DNA of 64,000 bases from Bufo bufo (Eukaryota; Chordata; Amphibia; Anura; Bufonidae): contig NC_053392.1 of NCBI RefSeq assembly GCF_905171765.1, positions 108,194,821 through 108,258,820 on the forward strand, given 5' to 3'. Position 1 is the first letter of the stretch. Every line of letters begins with the position of its first letter. Below are positions 35,383 to 47,393 of the stretch, piece by piece. The position numbers and the translations under genes are program-made. The notes beneath the pieces are model-generated. The model worked only from the letters and a program-made list of their open reading frames with translations. It searched no databases and was not told the origin of the DNA.

Positions 35383-38300
35383 AACGCTGGCCGCTGGGCA
35401 GGAAAGCACCTCCAAGGCATAACATGCTAACTCTGGCCACGTGGACAATTTCGAAACCCAGTAGTTGAATGGGGCCGAACCATCCGTCAGGATGTGGAGG
35501 GGTGTGCAGACATACTGTTCAACCATGTTAGTGAAATGCTGCCTCCTGCTAACACGTTCCGTATCAGGTGTCGGTGCAGATAGCTGTGGCGTGGAGACAA
35601 AACTTTTCCACATTTCTGCCATGCTAACCCTGCCCTCAGATGAGCTGGCCGTGACACAGCTGCGTTGGCGACCTCTTGCCACTCCTCTGCCTTCACCTTC
35701 CACCTGTTCCCCTGTGACATGTGGGAATGCTCTCAAGAGCGCCTCTATCAGCGTGCGCTTGTACTCGCGCATCTTACGGTCGCGCTCCAGTTCAGGAATT
35801 AAAGTGGGCACATTGTCTTTATACCGGGGATCCAGCAGGGTGGCCACCCAGTAGTCTGCACACGTTAAAACGTGGGCAACTCTGCTGTCGTTGCGCAGGC
35901 ATTGGAGCATATATTCGCTCATGTGGGCCAGGCTACCCATGGGTAAGGACAAGCTGTCCTCTGTGGGAGGCGTATCGTCATCGTCCACCGTATCCCCCCA
36001 GCCACGCACCAGTGATGGGCCTGGGCTGCCACCCCGCTGTGAACTTGCGTCATCCTCGTCCCCCTCCACCTCCTCCTCCTCATCCTCCTCGTCCTCCAGT
36101 ACAGTGCCTTGGCTGGCGACTTGTGAACCTGTCCTCTGCTGCTTAAACAAACCTCCCTCTGAGCCACTTCGAACAGACTGGCCCGAAAGTGTTAGAAACG
36201 AGCCCTCATCCTCCTCCTCCTCCTCCACCTGGGCCACCTCCTCTAACATCATTGCCCTAAGTGTTTTCTCAAGGAGACATAGAAGTGGTATTGTAACGCT
36301 GATAACAGTGTCATCGCCACTGGCCATGTTGGTGGAGTACTCGAAACAGCGCAGCAGGGCACACAGGTCTCGCATGGAGGCCCAATCATTGGTGGTGAAG
36401 TGGTGCTGTTCGGCAGTACGACTGACGCGAGCGTGCTGCAGCTGAAACTCCACTATGGCCTGCTGCTGCTCGCACAGTCTCTCCAGCATGTGCAAGGTGG
36501 AGTTCCACCGGGTGGGCACGTCGCATATGAGGCGGTGAGCGGGAAGGCCGAAGTTCCGCTGTAGCGCAGACAGGCGAGCAGCGGCAGGATGTGAACGGCG
36601 GAAGCCGCACTTTATGCAGCAGCTCTGACATGTTGGGGTAGTGGTGAATGAACCTCTGCACCACCAAGTTCAGCACATGCGCCAGGCAAGGGATGTGCGT
36701 CAAACCGGCTAGTCCCAGAGCTGCCACGAGATTTCGCCCATTATCGCATACCACCAGGCCTGGCTTGAGGCCCACCGGCAGAAACCACTCGTCGGTCTGT
36801 TGTTCAATACCCCGCCACAACTCCTTTGCGCTGTGGGGCCTGTCCCCCAAACATATGAGTTTCAGAATGGCCTGCTGACGTTTACCCCGGGCTGTGCTGA
36901 AGTTGGTGGTGAAGGTGTGTGGCTGACCGGATGAGCTGGTGGAAGCAGTGGAGGAGGAAGCCGAGTAGGAGGAGGAGGCTACAGGAGGCAGAGAATGATG
37001 CCCTGCGATCCTAGGGGGCGGAAGGACGTGCGCCAAGGAACTGTCCGCCGGGGGCCCAGCCGCCACTACATTCATCCAGTGTGCAGTTAGTGAGATATAG
37101 CGTCCCTGGCCGTGCTTACTGGTCCACGTATCTGTGGTTAGGTGGACCTTGCCACAAATGGCGTTGCGCAGTGCACACTTGATTTTATCGGACACTTGCA
37201 TGTGCAGGGAAGGCACGGCTGTCTTGGAGAAGTAGTGGCGGCTGGGAACCACATACTGCGGGACAGCCATGGCCATCAGCTGTTTGAAGCTGTCTGTGTC
37301 CACCAGCCGGAATGACAGCATTTCAAAGGCCAGCAGTTTAGAAATGCTGGCGTTCAGGCCAAGGGCTCGAGGGTGACTCGGGGGGAATTTGCGCTTCCTC
37401 TCTAAGGTTTGAGATATTGAGAGCTGAACGCTGCTGTGTGATATAGTGGAGACGCTAGTTGACGGTGGCGGTGGTGGTGGTGTCGGTGGCACATCCTCTG
37501 TTTGCTGCTCGGCAGGTGGCAACATTCCTCTCGAGGCGGAAGCCGAGGCAGCAGCGGTAGAGGGAGCAGGGGGAGCCTCAGCGAGTGCCTGGTTTTTAAG
37601 GTGTGTACCCCACTGCAGTTCATGCTTTGCATGTAGATGCCTGGTCATGCAGGTTGTGCTGAGGTTCAGAACGTTAATGCCTCGCCTCAGGCTCTGATGG
37701 CAGAGCGTGCAAGTCACTCGGGTCTTGTCGGTAGGACATTGTTTAAAGAAGTGCCATGCCAGGGAACTCTTTGAAGCTGCCTTTGTGGGGCTGGGTCCCT
37801 GTTGGCGATGTCCAGTAGCAGGCGAACTCTGGGGGCGGCGGCTCGTCTGCTTTGGCCCCCTGCTCCCTCTTTGGCTTCGCTGTTGTCTCGGTCTCACCAC
37901 TACCTCTTCCTCTGAACTGTGAAAGTCATCGCCACGACCTTCAGTCCATGTGGGGTCTAAGACCTCATCGTCCTCTGCATCGTCTTCCACCCAGTCTCCC
38001 TCCCTGACCTCCTCCTGTTCAGTCTGCACACTGCAAAAAGACGCGGCAGTGGGCACCTGTGTTTCGTCATCATCAGAGAGTCGGTGACTCTGCTGTGGTG
38101 GTATTCCCATGTCCTCTTCATCTGGAGACATAAGTGGTTGTGCGTCAGTGCATGGTATGTCTTCCTCCACTGGGGAAGGGCTAGGTGGACGCCCCTGGGA
38201 AACCCTGGAAGCAGAGTCTTCAAACAGAAGAAGAGACTGCTGCATAACTTGTGGCTCAGACCGTTTCCCTGATATGCTTGGGGGTGATGTGACAGACTGA

Positions 38301-38608
38301 TGGGCTTGGTTTTCAGGTGCTACCTGTGCGCTTTCCGCAGAAGACTGGGTGGAAGACCATGTGGTGAACGTGCTGGAAGCACTGTCGGCCACCCAATCGA
38401 TTAATGCCTGTACCTGCTCAGGCCTTACCATCCTAAGAGCGGCATTGGGCCCCACGAGATATTGCGGTACATTCTGCCGGCTAGTTGAGGGAGTTCGTTC
38501 CCTACTGTGTGCGCCTGGGGCCGAACGGCCACGTCCTCTACCAGCAACAGAGGCTCCACGGACACCACCACGACCGCGTCCTCGTCCCTTAATAGTATTT
38601 TTCTTCAT
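35376..38608 (-). pseudogene. hAT (Ac-like, BED finger) transposase, copy 2, nearly complete
   Basis: This is the best-preserved hAT gene. It starts at ATG 38606-38608 (MKKNTIKGRGRGRGG). The first frame runs about 670 residues in register: an RG-rich N-terminus (8-29), an acidic low-complexity region (125-240), a BED zinc finger (W285, C300, C303, H324, H329), LTTDTW with D493, VCDNGRNLVAAL with D622, and CLAHVLN. A frameshift after LLHKVRLPPF, near 36590, moves the gene to a frame with VPTRWNSTLHML, an acidic stretch, DYWVATLLDPRYKDN and the start of the dimerisation domain (NYWVSKLSTWPELACYALEV). It breaks off at CPAASVLS, one residue before the conserved Glu of SERVFS, where DIRS-type sequence begins. 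A transposase of this type would recognise the TAGTGTTGAGCG ends; only the 5' end is present, at 39977. Confidence 0.93.
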
Positions 38609-38659
38609 TGTTGCGATTCAACTCGCACCACAATGAAATATATTATTTTTTATAAGCAA

Positions 38660-39170
38660 AATCCCCTCACTGGAATACTTTCAGTCTTTTGACTGTATGG
38701 ATTACAGATGGAATGACTGTTATATGTGAGTACCGCTTTCTTTGACAGATTCTAGTATGGGTACATATATGTTTTCCCAACCCCAGCACATTAGTTTGCT
38801 AATTCCAGATGTATGAAACGCAGGCCTAACTGTATCTAGTATATTGAACGCCAGATAAACTAACTTGGCCTTTTTTAAATAAAAAAAATTCCCTCACTGG
38901 AATACTTTCAGTCTTTTGACTGTATGGATTACAGATGGAATGACTGTTATATGTGAGTACCGCTTTCTTTGACAGATTCTAGTATGGGTACATATATGTT
39001 TTCCCAACCCCAGCACATTAGTTTGCTAATTCCAGATGTATGAAACGCAGGCCTAACTGTATCTAGTATATTGAACGCCAGATAAACTAACTTGGCCTTT
39101 TTTAAATAAAAAAAAAATTCCCTCACTGGAATACTTTATGGCTTTTCACTGTATGGATTACAGGTGGACT
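38660..39170. repeat. Tandem array upstream of hAT copy 2, 229-bp unit, two full copies plus a partial
   Basis: CCCTCACTGGAATACTTTCA starts units at 38663, 38891 and 39120. The first two units are nearly identical through GTATGGGTACATATATG and AACTTGGCCTTTTTTAAA. The third diverges after about 50 bp. The array begins roughly 55 bp upstream of the hAT start codon (minus strand), the same relative position as the arrays of copies 1 and 3, but its unit sequence is unrelated to either. Confidence 0.92.
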
Positions 39171-39474
39171 GGTATTAGTAGGGGTGACACAAGCACACCC
39201 AAGTCCCTGATGTAGGATTTCTATGGCACAGACCACTATTACAAGTGATTAATGGACGTTGGGAGAGATTGTGCTGCAGCACTAGTCCCAAGATAGCCGC
39301 CGCCTATCAGCCCAGTAACATGTGCCACAAAATGGTCTGCACAACCTTTAAAAAAAATAGCCTTGGACTGTGCTGCTAAATCGCTATTGGTCTGAATCCC
39401 AGGTGTAGATGTCTGACTTGTTTGGAGCTTTGGAATGCACACTGTGGCAGCTTCTGCTGCAGCACTACAAGTCG

Positions 39475-39835
39475 CAAAATGGCGGCCGGCGGTCAGCCCA
39501 GGTACATGTGGATGGAAAAATCACTCTGGCCACTCTAAAAATAGCCAATCCCTATCAAAAAAGCAGCTCAGCTGCAGTTGTTCAGATGAATCACAGGTGG
39601 AGGAGAGAAATTTGCTTCCAGTTATTCAATTATCCCTGCCTATTCTCGCCCTAGCATCAGCTGCGTCTATCCCTGTTCTATTCACATCGGGAGTGAGCAC
39701 GTCCCGACGTGCGCACAAGCTTATAAGAGGCTGAGTCACATGCTGCACTTGGCCAATCACAGCCTTGCCAATAGTAGGCATGGCTGCGATGGCATCTTAG
39801 GGCAAGTAGTATGATGCATGTTGATTGGCTGCTTT
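39475..39835 (-). promoter_or_regulatory. Candidate promoter of hAT copy 2 (CCAAT boxes, TATA box, YY1-like site)
   Basis: On the minus strand, reading toward the transposase, GCCAATCAAC (about 39820-39829) and ATTGGCC (about 39747-39755) are followed by CTTATAAGCTTG (about 39716-39727). Downstream at 39475-39485 is AAAATGGCGGCC on the plus strand, close to the YY1 consensus AAnATGGCGGC. The order CCAAT-TATA-YY1 upstream of the gene is what a polymerase II promoter would show. Function is inferred only. Confidence 0.4.
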
Positions 39836-39879
39836 GCAGCCTTTTAAAATGCGCCAAAATACATGCCGAACGACGAACC

Positions 39880-39977
39880 CGAACTTTTACGAAAAAGTTC
39901 GGGTTCGGGTCCGTGTCACGAACACCCCAAAATTCGGTACAGACCCGAACTATGCTCGAACTGTTCGCTCAACACTA
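39880..39977 (-). mobile_element. 5' terminus of hAT copy 2
   Basis: The plus strand ends GTTCGCTCAACACTA at 39963-39977, so the element begins TAGTGTTGAGCGAAC on the minus strand, a hAT-type terminus. Subterminal GTTCGGGT/ACCCGAAC words are repeated in inverted orientation at 39878-39912 and 39945-39952, as is typical of hAT transposase-binding repeats. Confidence 0.75.
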
Positions 39978-41177
39978 GAATTGAACTTTACCTACACCTA
40001 TGAACCTTACCTATACCTATGTTCCCAGTAGTTTGCAGGACCACATAACCTTGTAGTCCCATTTGAACTATTTTATAACATTTCTTTTTTTTATAGTTTT
40101 TTTATTTCCAACCTTTATTGATTATTTTTTCTTTTTCTTTTTCTTTTTCCTGATACCTATTTACATCTCTCTTACATCCGGTTGATGCCCACTGTGAATA
40201 TATTTGCTACATCCAAACAGACATTTGTTGCCCCCACCGACGCAGCTATTTTTTTGAAGGTGTCTGTTGGGACATTCCCAGTTTTGATAAGATTAGCCTC
40301 ACATGGTATATATGTATCAGATGTTTATATAAATGCTTTTTAACACATACATGTTTCAACGCACAAACTATTGCACTATATTGAAACATTTCGACTTTTA
40401 AACTTTTTTGTGAAATTAAAATACCAACATTTTATTAACAGTTCCGGGTGATAGAGTGCCTGTTCCCTTATTAACTTATCTAAATTTACAATTTACCCCT
40501 GTTATACAATGTTGGGGTGTGTGGTGTTATATGCCGTTGCATATGGTTTTGGTTGTACAGTTGTTTATTGGGAAATTTAAATATGTAATAATAAAACGGC
40601 TGCTGTGGCTGATTCAAATCCAACCTGGAGTTCGTGTTGTTATTTTGGGACATTGTGGGTGTGGGGTATGGTCTGGGAAGCGAGCGTGATAGCCAATACC
40701 TGCGTCATATAAGATATGTACCATTTTTGGAAAATATAAATGATCCTTTAAAACATCATTTGTGAATTTACTGGCCAGGTGAAGCTATGTATCACCATAT
40801 AATTGTGTATATCCTTTATAAATCATGATGATAAAATCACAGATTGCCCTGATCAAAACTTTATATACCTTTAACCTGATAGCGACCAGGCGCTAAACAT
40901 GTATGGTACTTAGTGCTGGGCTTTGATCTGGAGCACCTTAAGTGTATGACATAATATTTAAGCTCTTCCACAGACTTTACGGAAGAGGCCATGTACATGC
41001 ACACACCTCTCCTGTATGTGGCTGAGATATGGGGAGGTAGGTTCCTATAGGTTGGAAGGGGACCATTAGACATTTTGTATGGAGACTTCCTCCTACCTTA
41101 ATGGGTTATTTCCCTCCTAACCTTTCATGGAAAAGATGGGAGTGACCAGAGAAAGTGCCACCCGGGGATGGCCAGAG
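39978..41177. other. AT-rich spacer, no gene seen
   Basis: No gene or bounded element is recognised. A pyrimidine-rich tract with repeated TTTTTC lies near 40084-40150. Confidence 0.55.
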
Positions 41178-41613
41178 TTAGGCCTCTTTCACACGAGCGT
41201 GACAGATTAGGTCCGGATGCATTCAGGGTGCGTTCAGTGAAATGCGCACCATTTTGCAAGCGAGTTCAGTCAGTTTTGTCTGCAATTGCGTTCAATTGTT
41301 AAATTGATTAAAAACTCAAGGTTTACAAACAACATCTCTTAGCAAACATCAGTGAAAAACGCATTGCATCAGCACTTGCTTCCGGATGCAGGGCGTTTTT
41401 CACTGAAGCACCATTCACTTCTATGGGGCCACGACTGCGTGAAAAACGCAGAATATAGAACATGCTGCGTTTTTCACGCAACGCAGAACTGATGCGTGAA
41501 GAAATGTACACAGACCCATTGAAATTAATGGGTCAGGATTCAGTGCGGGTGCTAGGTGTTCACTTCACGCATCGCACCCACGCGGAAAACTCGCTCGTGT
41601 GAAAGAGGCCTTA
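41178..41613. mobile_element. Complete 430-bp PIF/Harbinger-like MITE with TTA target duplication
   Basis: TTA at 41178-41180 and 41611-41613 flanks an element starting GGCCTCTTTCACACGAGCG and ending with its reverse complement. The interior holds long complementary blocks around TGCGTGAAAAACGCAG and CCATTGAAATTAATGGG, so one strand can fold extensively. A 3-bp TTA duplication with GG-starting termini fits PIF/Harbinger. No coding capacity. Related partial copies lie at 10701 and 31880. Confidence 0.85.
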
Positions 41614-42552
41614 GAGAAACATCAAACTGGTTGTGCTCTGCTGTTTTTGTAGCTTGCATAGCATGAATAAAAGCTATAAAAACCACATATCTGAACAAGC
41701 CATGCTGTTTCTGGTAAGTCAGGAGTTACCTAAACAGTGTAGGTACAATTTACTGCTGTGGAAGTTACAGAAACAGCAGAGCGCAGCCGGCTCAGATGTT
41801 CCATAGCTCTGGCCACCTCTGGCCGATGCTTGCCCATGGTATGCTGAGATGGGAATAACCATTTAATTTGTTCATGTGTATGCCATACCTGGTTGGTAAA
41901 GGGAAAGGATGAATAATACCAGCTTTACAGATCTTAGCAAAAAGTAGTCTATTTTTAAACCTATGTGCTACAAACCTGACAGGTGAGCCCACATTAAACT
42001 CAGTTTTTGGTTTTAATTTTTCTCTTTATAATGAGAAATATTTTACAGCTCTGGGATTACTCTTGAAGTTATTTAACTGACATTTAAAGGTGATAAAAGA
42101 AGCATAGAGGGACATCAGGAGGTCTTCAGCAGTAGCCAGAGTTGATGACCACCAGATCATCAAAGCTTTGAATAGACTTTACAGACTTTGAGATGATCCT
42201 GGTTTTTATATCTCCCAATAAAATGAGCAGCGCCACCGACCCTCTTTTTAGTTGTTAAGAAGATCAAGTGTTCCTGGTTTCAGGTAACATCAAAGAAGAA
42301 AAGATTTATCAGTAAATGCTTGAAGAATATGAGTTAAGATCACTTCCATCTAGAAAGTATGGTTGTTTTCTGCCACCGTGTGGCCTATGCATGTAACGCA
42401 TCCACTCTATGTGAAAGCATTACGAGTAAAGCAACGTTTCCTTGCAATTGACCCTTCAATGATTTTCAAAAGTAAAATGCAATAAAATTGAAAAATAATT
42501 TTGAAACAAAAAGCTGAGCAATGACAACAATACCTATTATGAATAAGGAAAT
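41614..42552. other. Spacer, no gene seen
   Basis: No open frame with a recognisable domain and no bounded repeat was found. Confidence 0.55.
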
Positions 42553-42709
42553 GCACCTGCTCGGCCAAACACCTGTTCAACTTGAGCATCAAGATGCTCG
42601 GCACATGGCGGTACTCGGACGAATACCGCATGTGCTCGAGTCTCCTCCCCGCACGTTTCTAGGCTGCTACGCAGCCAATAAACATGCAGGTAAGTACTGC
42701 CCTCACTAT

Positions 42710-42798
42710 AATGCCAGTAGCCATGTTGGCTACTGGCATTACAATGATTGGCTGGCCGAAACGCGTCATCGGGTGCTATATAGCACCCGATGACGCAT
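42710..42798 (+). promoter_or_regulatory. Palindromic promoter-like segment of hAT copy 3
   Basis: ATGCCAGTAGCC (42712-42723) and its complement GGCTACTGGCAT (42729-42740) form one hairpin. GATTGGCTGG, an inverted CCAAT box, follows at about 42745. Next comes a near-perfect palindrome, GCGTCATCGGGTGCT-ATAT-AGCACCCGATGACGC (about 42764-42797). Its centre is a TATA-like core and its arms hold GCGTCA/TGACGC, which resemble CRE half-sites. It is about 1.1 kb upstream of the transposase start. Confidence 0.45.
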
Positions 42799-43100
42799 GT
42801 TCGGCTCATTCGTAGTCAGGGAGAGCTGAGCATAGGGAGTGTAGGGAGTGTAATTGAATATTTTTTTTGTACAAGGACTATTGTGTGTGACAGCAGCAAT
42901 ATATTTGTAGCGCAACCTGCGCTAAATTGCTGTGTTAGGGAGAGCAGTGCATAGGAAGGGACAGACAATGTAGGGAGAGTAATAGGAAGATTTTTATACC
43001 AAAAACTTTTCAGAGACCCAAAAGTCCTTTTAAGGACTATTGTGTGTGACAGCAGCAATATATATTTTAGCGTATCCTGCGCTAAATACCGTGTAATAGG

Positions 43101-43725
43101 CCGCTGCGGACAGTTAAATTATTCGCGCCACATCTCCTATGTAAAGTGTGCGCAACTGCACATCCCTAAAATATCAGTGACATCCAGTGTACTTTTTCCG
43201 TAGACGGTGTGCGCTGCGGACAGTTAAATTATTCACGCCACATCTCCTGTTTAAAGTGTGCGCATCCCTAAAATATCAGTGATATCCAGCGTACTTTTTC
43301 CGTAGACGGTGTCCGCTGCGGACAGTGACATTAGCTGCACCACATCTCCTGTGTAAAGTGTGCGCATCCCTAAAATATCAGTGACATCCAGTGTACTTTT
43401 TCCGTAGACGGTGTGCGCTGCGGACAGTTAAATTATTCACGCCACATCTCCTGTTTAAAGTGTGCGCATCCCTAAAATATCAGTGATATCCAGCGTACTT
43501 TTTCCGTAGACGGTGTCCGCTGCGGACAGTGACATTAGCTGCACCACATCTCCTGTGTAAAGTGTGCGCATCCCTAAAATATCAGTGACATCCAGTGTAC
43601 TTTTTCCGTAGACGGTGTCCGCTGCGGACAGTTAAATTATCTGCGCCACATCTCCTGTTTAAAGTGTGCGCATCCCTAAAATATCAGTGACATCCAGTGT
43701 ACTTTTTCCGTAGACACTGCGAACA
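43101..43725. repeat. Upstream array of hAT copy 3: 102-bp monomers in an A-B-A-B higher-order pattern
   Basis: Units start with CGCTGCGGACAG near 43101, 43211, 43313, 43415, 43517 and 43619, with a partial at about 43715. The units at 43211 and 43415 appear identical to each other, and so do those at 43313 and 43517, while the two types differ at several positions (for example TTAAATTATTCACGCC versus TGACATTAGCTGCACC). The true recent repeat is therefore a 204-bp dimer. All units share CCCTAAAATATCAGTGA and CTTTTTCCGTAGACGGTGT. Confidence 0.93.
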
Positions 43726-43869
43726 GTGACATTACCTGTGGTTCCTGTCCTGTATAACGTTTCAACAACACAAATAATTTTGTAAATTTTTTTGCGCATA
43801 CACTTCCAAATCCTACGCTACTGTACGTGTGACATACTTTCAAGCATATATCACATTTAAAATAAAGAA

Positions 43870-46823
43870 GGCGAGCAGTAAGGGACGCGGAGGTGGCCGT
43901 GATGCTGATGGTGCAGGCAGAGGCCATGGCCCTGGGCGCGGAGAAACTGTCCCTGCTGCCAGAGCACAAGAAAAATAATCATCCGCGATACCTAGCTTCA
44001 TGTCCCAGTTTACAGTGCGGCGCAGGACAACGCTCGCGATGTCAGCCTAGTGCAAGCAGATGGTCGGTTGGATTGCAGCAGATAATGCTTTCAGTCGGTT
44101 AAGCACCACCCAGTCTTCCACCAAGTCCAGTCTCAGTAGCCAGGAGTCTGGTCAACACAATCCTCACCCTGATCCTCCTTCCCCCCACCATGTACAGTCT
44201 GGCCAAACAAGTGATCCCACACTCGGTTATTCCGAGGACTTCTTTTTATCGCCATTACTTGATTTGGCCGTCTCGCCAAGCACGCTTGAAGAGGGACATG
44301 AGATCTTGTGCCCTGATTCCCAACCTCTTGAGCATCCACAGTCACAAGAACAGGACGGCGGGGAACGGCAATTAGTGTTTAAGGAGGTGGATGATGATGA
44401 GACACAGTTGCTAATGAGTCAACCGCAATTGCTGTATCAAGAGGTTGATGAAGAGGATGAGACACAGTTGTCAATCACTGAGGTTGTGGTTAGGTCAGCA
44501 AATCAGGAGGATGATCAGAGTGAGGAAGTGGAAGAGGAGGTGGTGGACGATGAAGTCACTGACCCAACCTGGGAAGGTGGAAAGCCAAACGAGGACAGCA
44601 GTACAGAGGGGGCGGGATCTGCAGCATCGCAACAGGCTGGAAGAGGCAGTGGGGTGACAAAAGAGAGAACGTAACTGTTCCACGGAGCACCCCCTTGCAG
44701 AAATCTCCCTTGGCTAGGGGTAGATGTTCCGCAGTCTGGCGCTTTTTTGAGAAAAGTGCGGATGACAAAATAATAGTAGTTTGCAACCTGTGCCATATGA
44801 AAGTGAGTCAGAGAGTGAACACTTGCAACCTCACCACCACCAACATGATCCGCCACATGGCATCCAAGCACCATAATAAGTGGGACGAAGCCCTGGGTTT
44901 ACAATCTGTGTCTGCGGATCACACCACTGCCTCCTCTTTCCCTATATTACGTGCTGGTCAATCCCCTGTTGAAGGCGCAGGCCCGGATGACTCCCGCACT
45001 GCACCTAGACCTTCGCAAGCACCATTAGCGACGACATCCACTTCCGTGTCCCAGCGCAGCATCCAAATGTCCTTACCCCAGGCCTTTGAACGCAAGCGAG
45101 AATACCCACCCACAGGCCATAGCACTAAATGCGCAGCTTTCCAAATGACTGGCCCTGGAAATGTTGCCATTTAGGCTTGTGGACACAGGCCTTCCGCAGC
45201 CTGATGTCGGCGGCCGTCCTGCGTTATGCAGTCCCAAACCGCCACCATTTTTCATGGTGTGCCGTGCCTGCCTTACACTAACTTGTGTCCCGTAACATCA
45301 AACGTGCCCTGACCAACGCAGTTACTGGGAAGGTTCACCTATCCACGGACATGGACAAGTGCATTCGGCCAAGGATGCTACATTTCCCTGGCGGCACACA
45401 GGGTGAATGTTGTGGAGGCCGGGAGTGAGTCGTACCCTGGGATGGCACAGGTGCTACCAACGCCAAGGATCAGGGTTTACGCCAGCACATGCGTTAGTGT
45501 CTCAAGACCCCACTTCTCCTCCTCCTCCTCCACCTCTTCCACCTCTGAATTATCCATGTGCAGCACCAGTCAGTCATCAGTCGGTAGCTGGAAGCAGTGT
45601 AGCACTGCAGTGGGGAAGCGGCAACAGGCTGAAGTTGATATGCTTAGGGGACAAACAGCACACCACTACAGAGCTGTGGCAGGGGATTAGAGACCAAACT
45701 GAGCTGTGGCTCTCGCCACTCAATCTACAGCAAGGCATGGTTGTGTCTGATAATGGCCGTAACTTGGTGGCGGCTTTGGAGCTCGGCAAGCTCAGACACA
45801 TCTCATGCCTAGCCCATGTGTTCAACCTTGTGGTTCAGCGGTTTCTCAAAACCTACCCCAATTTACCTGAGCTACTTGTGAAGGCGTGTCGCGTGTGTGC
45901 ACATTTCCGCAAGTCATCGACAGCTTCAGCCGGTCTGTCAACGCTGCAGCAGTGCTTGAAATTGCCAGCTCACCGGCTGTTGTGCGACGTGAGCATGCGC
46001 TGGAACTCGACGTTCCACATGTTGGCCAGGCTTTGTGAGCAGCAGAGGGCAGTAGTGGAATACCAGCTGCAACATGGTCGTCGCCCTTCCAGTCAGCTTC
46101 CGCTATTCACAAGCGAGGAGTGGGCATGAATGTCTGACCTCTGTGAGGTTTTAAGAAACTTTAAGGAATCAACACAGATGGTGAGCGACGATAATGCTAT
46201 TATCAGCATAACCATCCCACTTCTGTGTCTACTCAAACACGGATTACTGGTTGTTCACCCTTCACCCCTGCTACAAAGAGAACTTCTCATCTCTCATTCC
46301 TCTGGTGGAGAGGACGAGCAAAACGGTGCAATACAAGAAGATCCATGTTGAAAAATTTCCCCAAAAATTTCCATCTGACACTTCAGGCAGCAGAGTCCGT
46401 AGTTCCTTGGCCAACCGAGGAGGGGAGACAAGGGGAAGACACAGCAGTTTCAACAGAGGCAGGGCAACGCTCTCCAAAGCCTGGGACAGTTTCATGATGC
46501 CCCGCCAGCACCCTCACCCTGATGCGCGGCCTAGTGTCACAAGGAGGGAAAATTTTTGGAAGATGGTGAAGGAGTACATAGAAGACCGTGTCAGTGTCCT
46601 CAATGATCCCTCAGTGCCTTATAACTACTTGGTGTCCAAGCTGGACACGTGGCATGAACTGGCACTCTACGCCATGGAGGTGATGGCCTGCCCTGCAGCC
46701 AGCGTTTTGTCTGAGCGGGTATTTAGTGCTGCTTGTGGCATTATAGCAGATAAGCGTATCCGCCTGTCAACTGAAAATGCTGACAGGTTGACTCTTATAA
46801 AAAATGAACAAGGCCTGGATTGA
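43870..46823 (+). pseudogene. hAT (Ac-like, BED finger) transposase, copy 3
   Basis: It is homologous to copies 1 and 2 but clearly more distant. The N-terminus (about 43870-43975) is GR/DG-rich without a start ATG, and stops follow. Open parts lie at 44060-44674 (acidic region with repeated DDETQLL), 44695-45174 (BED finger: WRFFEKSADDK, CNLC, MIRHMASKH), 45407-46129 (VVSDNGRNLVAALELGKL, SCLAHVFNLVVQ, VSMRWNSTFHMLARLCEQQ), 46130-46351 and about 46251-46823. The last contains the complete hAT dimerisation domain, with CPAASVLSERVFSAACG and the catalytic Glu, which copies 1 and 2 lack. Several frameshifts and stops inactivate it. It stops before EGL-type C-terminal residues (KNEQGLD). Confidence 0.92.
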
Positions 46824-47054
46824 CCATGACTTCTTGACTCCACCAGAGGAAATCTGATGAACATAAAGAACTTTAAAGGTGTTGTTAATAATGTACTGAA
46901 TACACTGTATTCCCATGCACCTCTCCCACCACAAGCAAGGGTATATGGTTGAATTTTCCTTTTCTCATCCTCCTTCTCCTCTTCCATCATACCAACACAT
47001 GCCTTTTCGTCGCATATAATGCCCTCGCATATATGCCCTTTGCGTATAATGTTT

Positions 47055-47393
47055 TACAGGGTCAGCTCAGCTGCAGGCCCTCGTATATAATTTTTTAGAG
47101 TGTCAGCTCACCAGCAGGCCCTCACCTACATTGTTTTACAGGGTCAGCTCACCAGCAGGCCCTCGCATATAATATTTTACAGGGTCAGCTCACCAGCAGG
47201 CCTTCACCTACAATCTTTTACAGGGTCAGATCACCTGAAGGCCCTCGCATATAATGTTTTAGAGGGTCAGCTCATCTGCAGGCCCTCACCTACAACTTTT
47301 TAGAGGGTCAGCTCACCAGCAGGCCCACACCTAAAATCTTTTACAGGGTCAGATCACCTGAAGGCCCTCGCATATAATGTTTTAGAAGGTCAG
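47055..47393. repeat. Downstream array of hAT copy 3 (left part), about 45-bp unit
   Basis: About seven units share ACAGGGTCAGCTCACCAGC, AGGCCCTCGCATATAATG and TTTTA. The array was split by the Gypsy insertion at 47394 and continues at 52966-53160 (about four to five more units) and again after the 18S-derived segment at 53391-53450. It starts about 230 bp after the transposase stop. Confidence 0.92.

Noticed and set aside
35891..36445. 184-codon Ser-rich open frame on the plus strand
   Set aside because: It is the antisense shadow of the hAT copy 2 transposase, whose sense frame has the conserved motifs.
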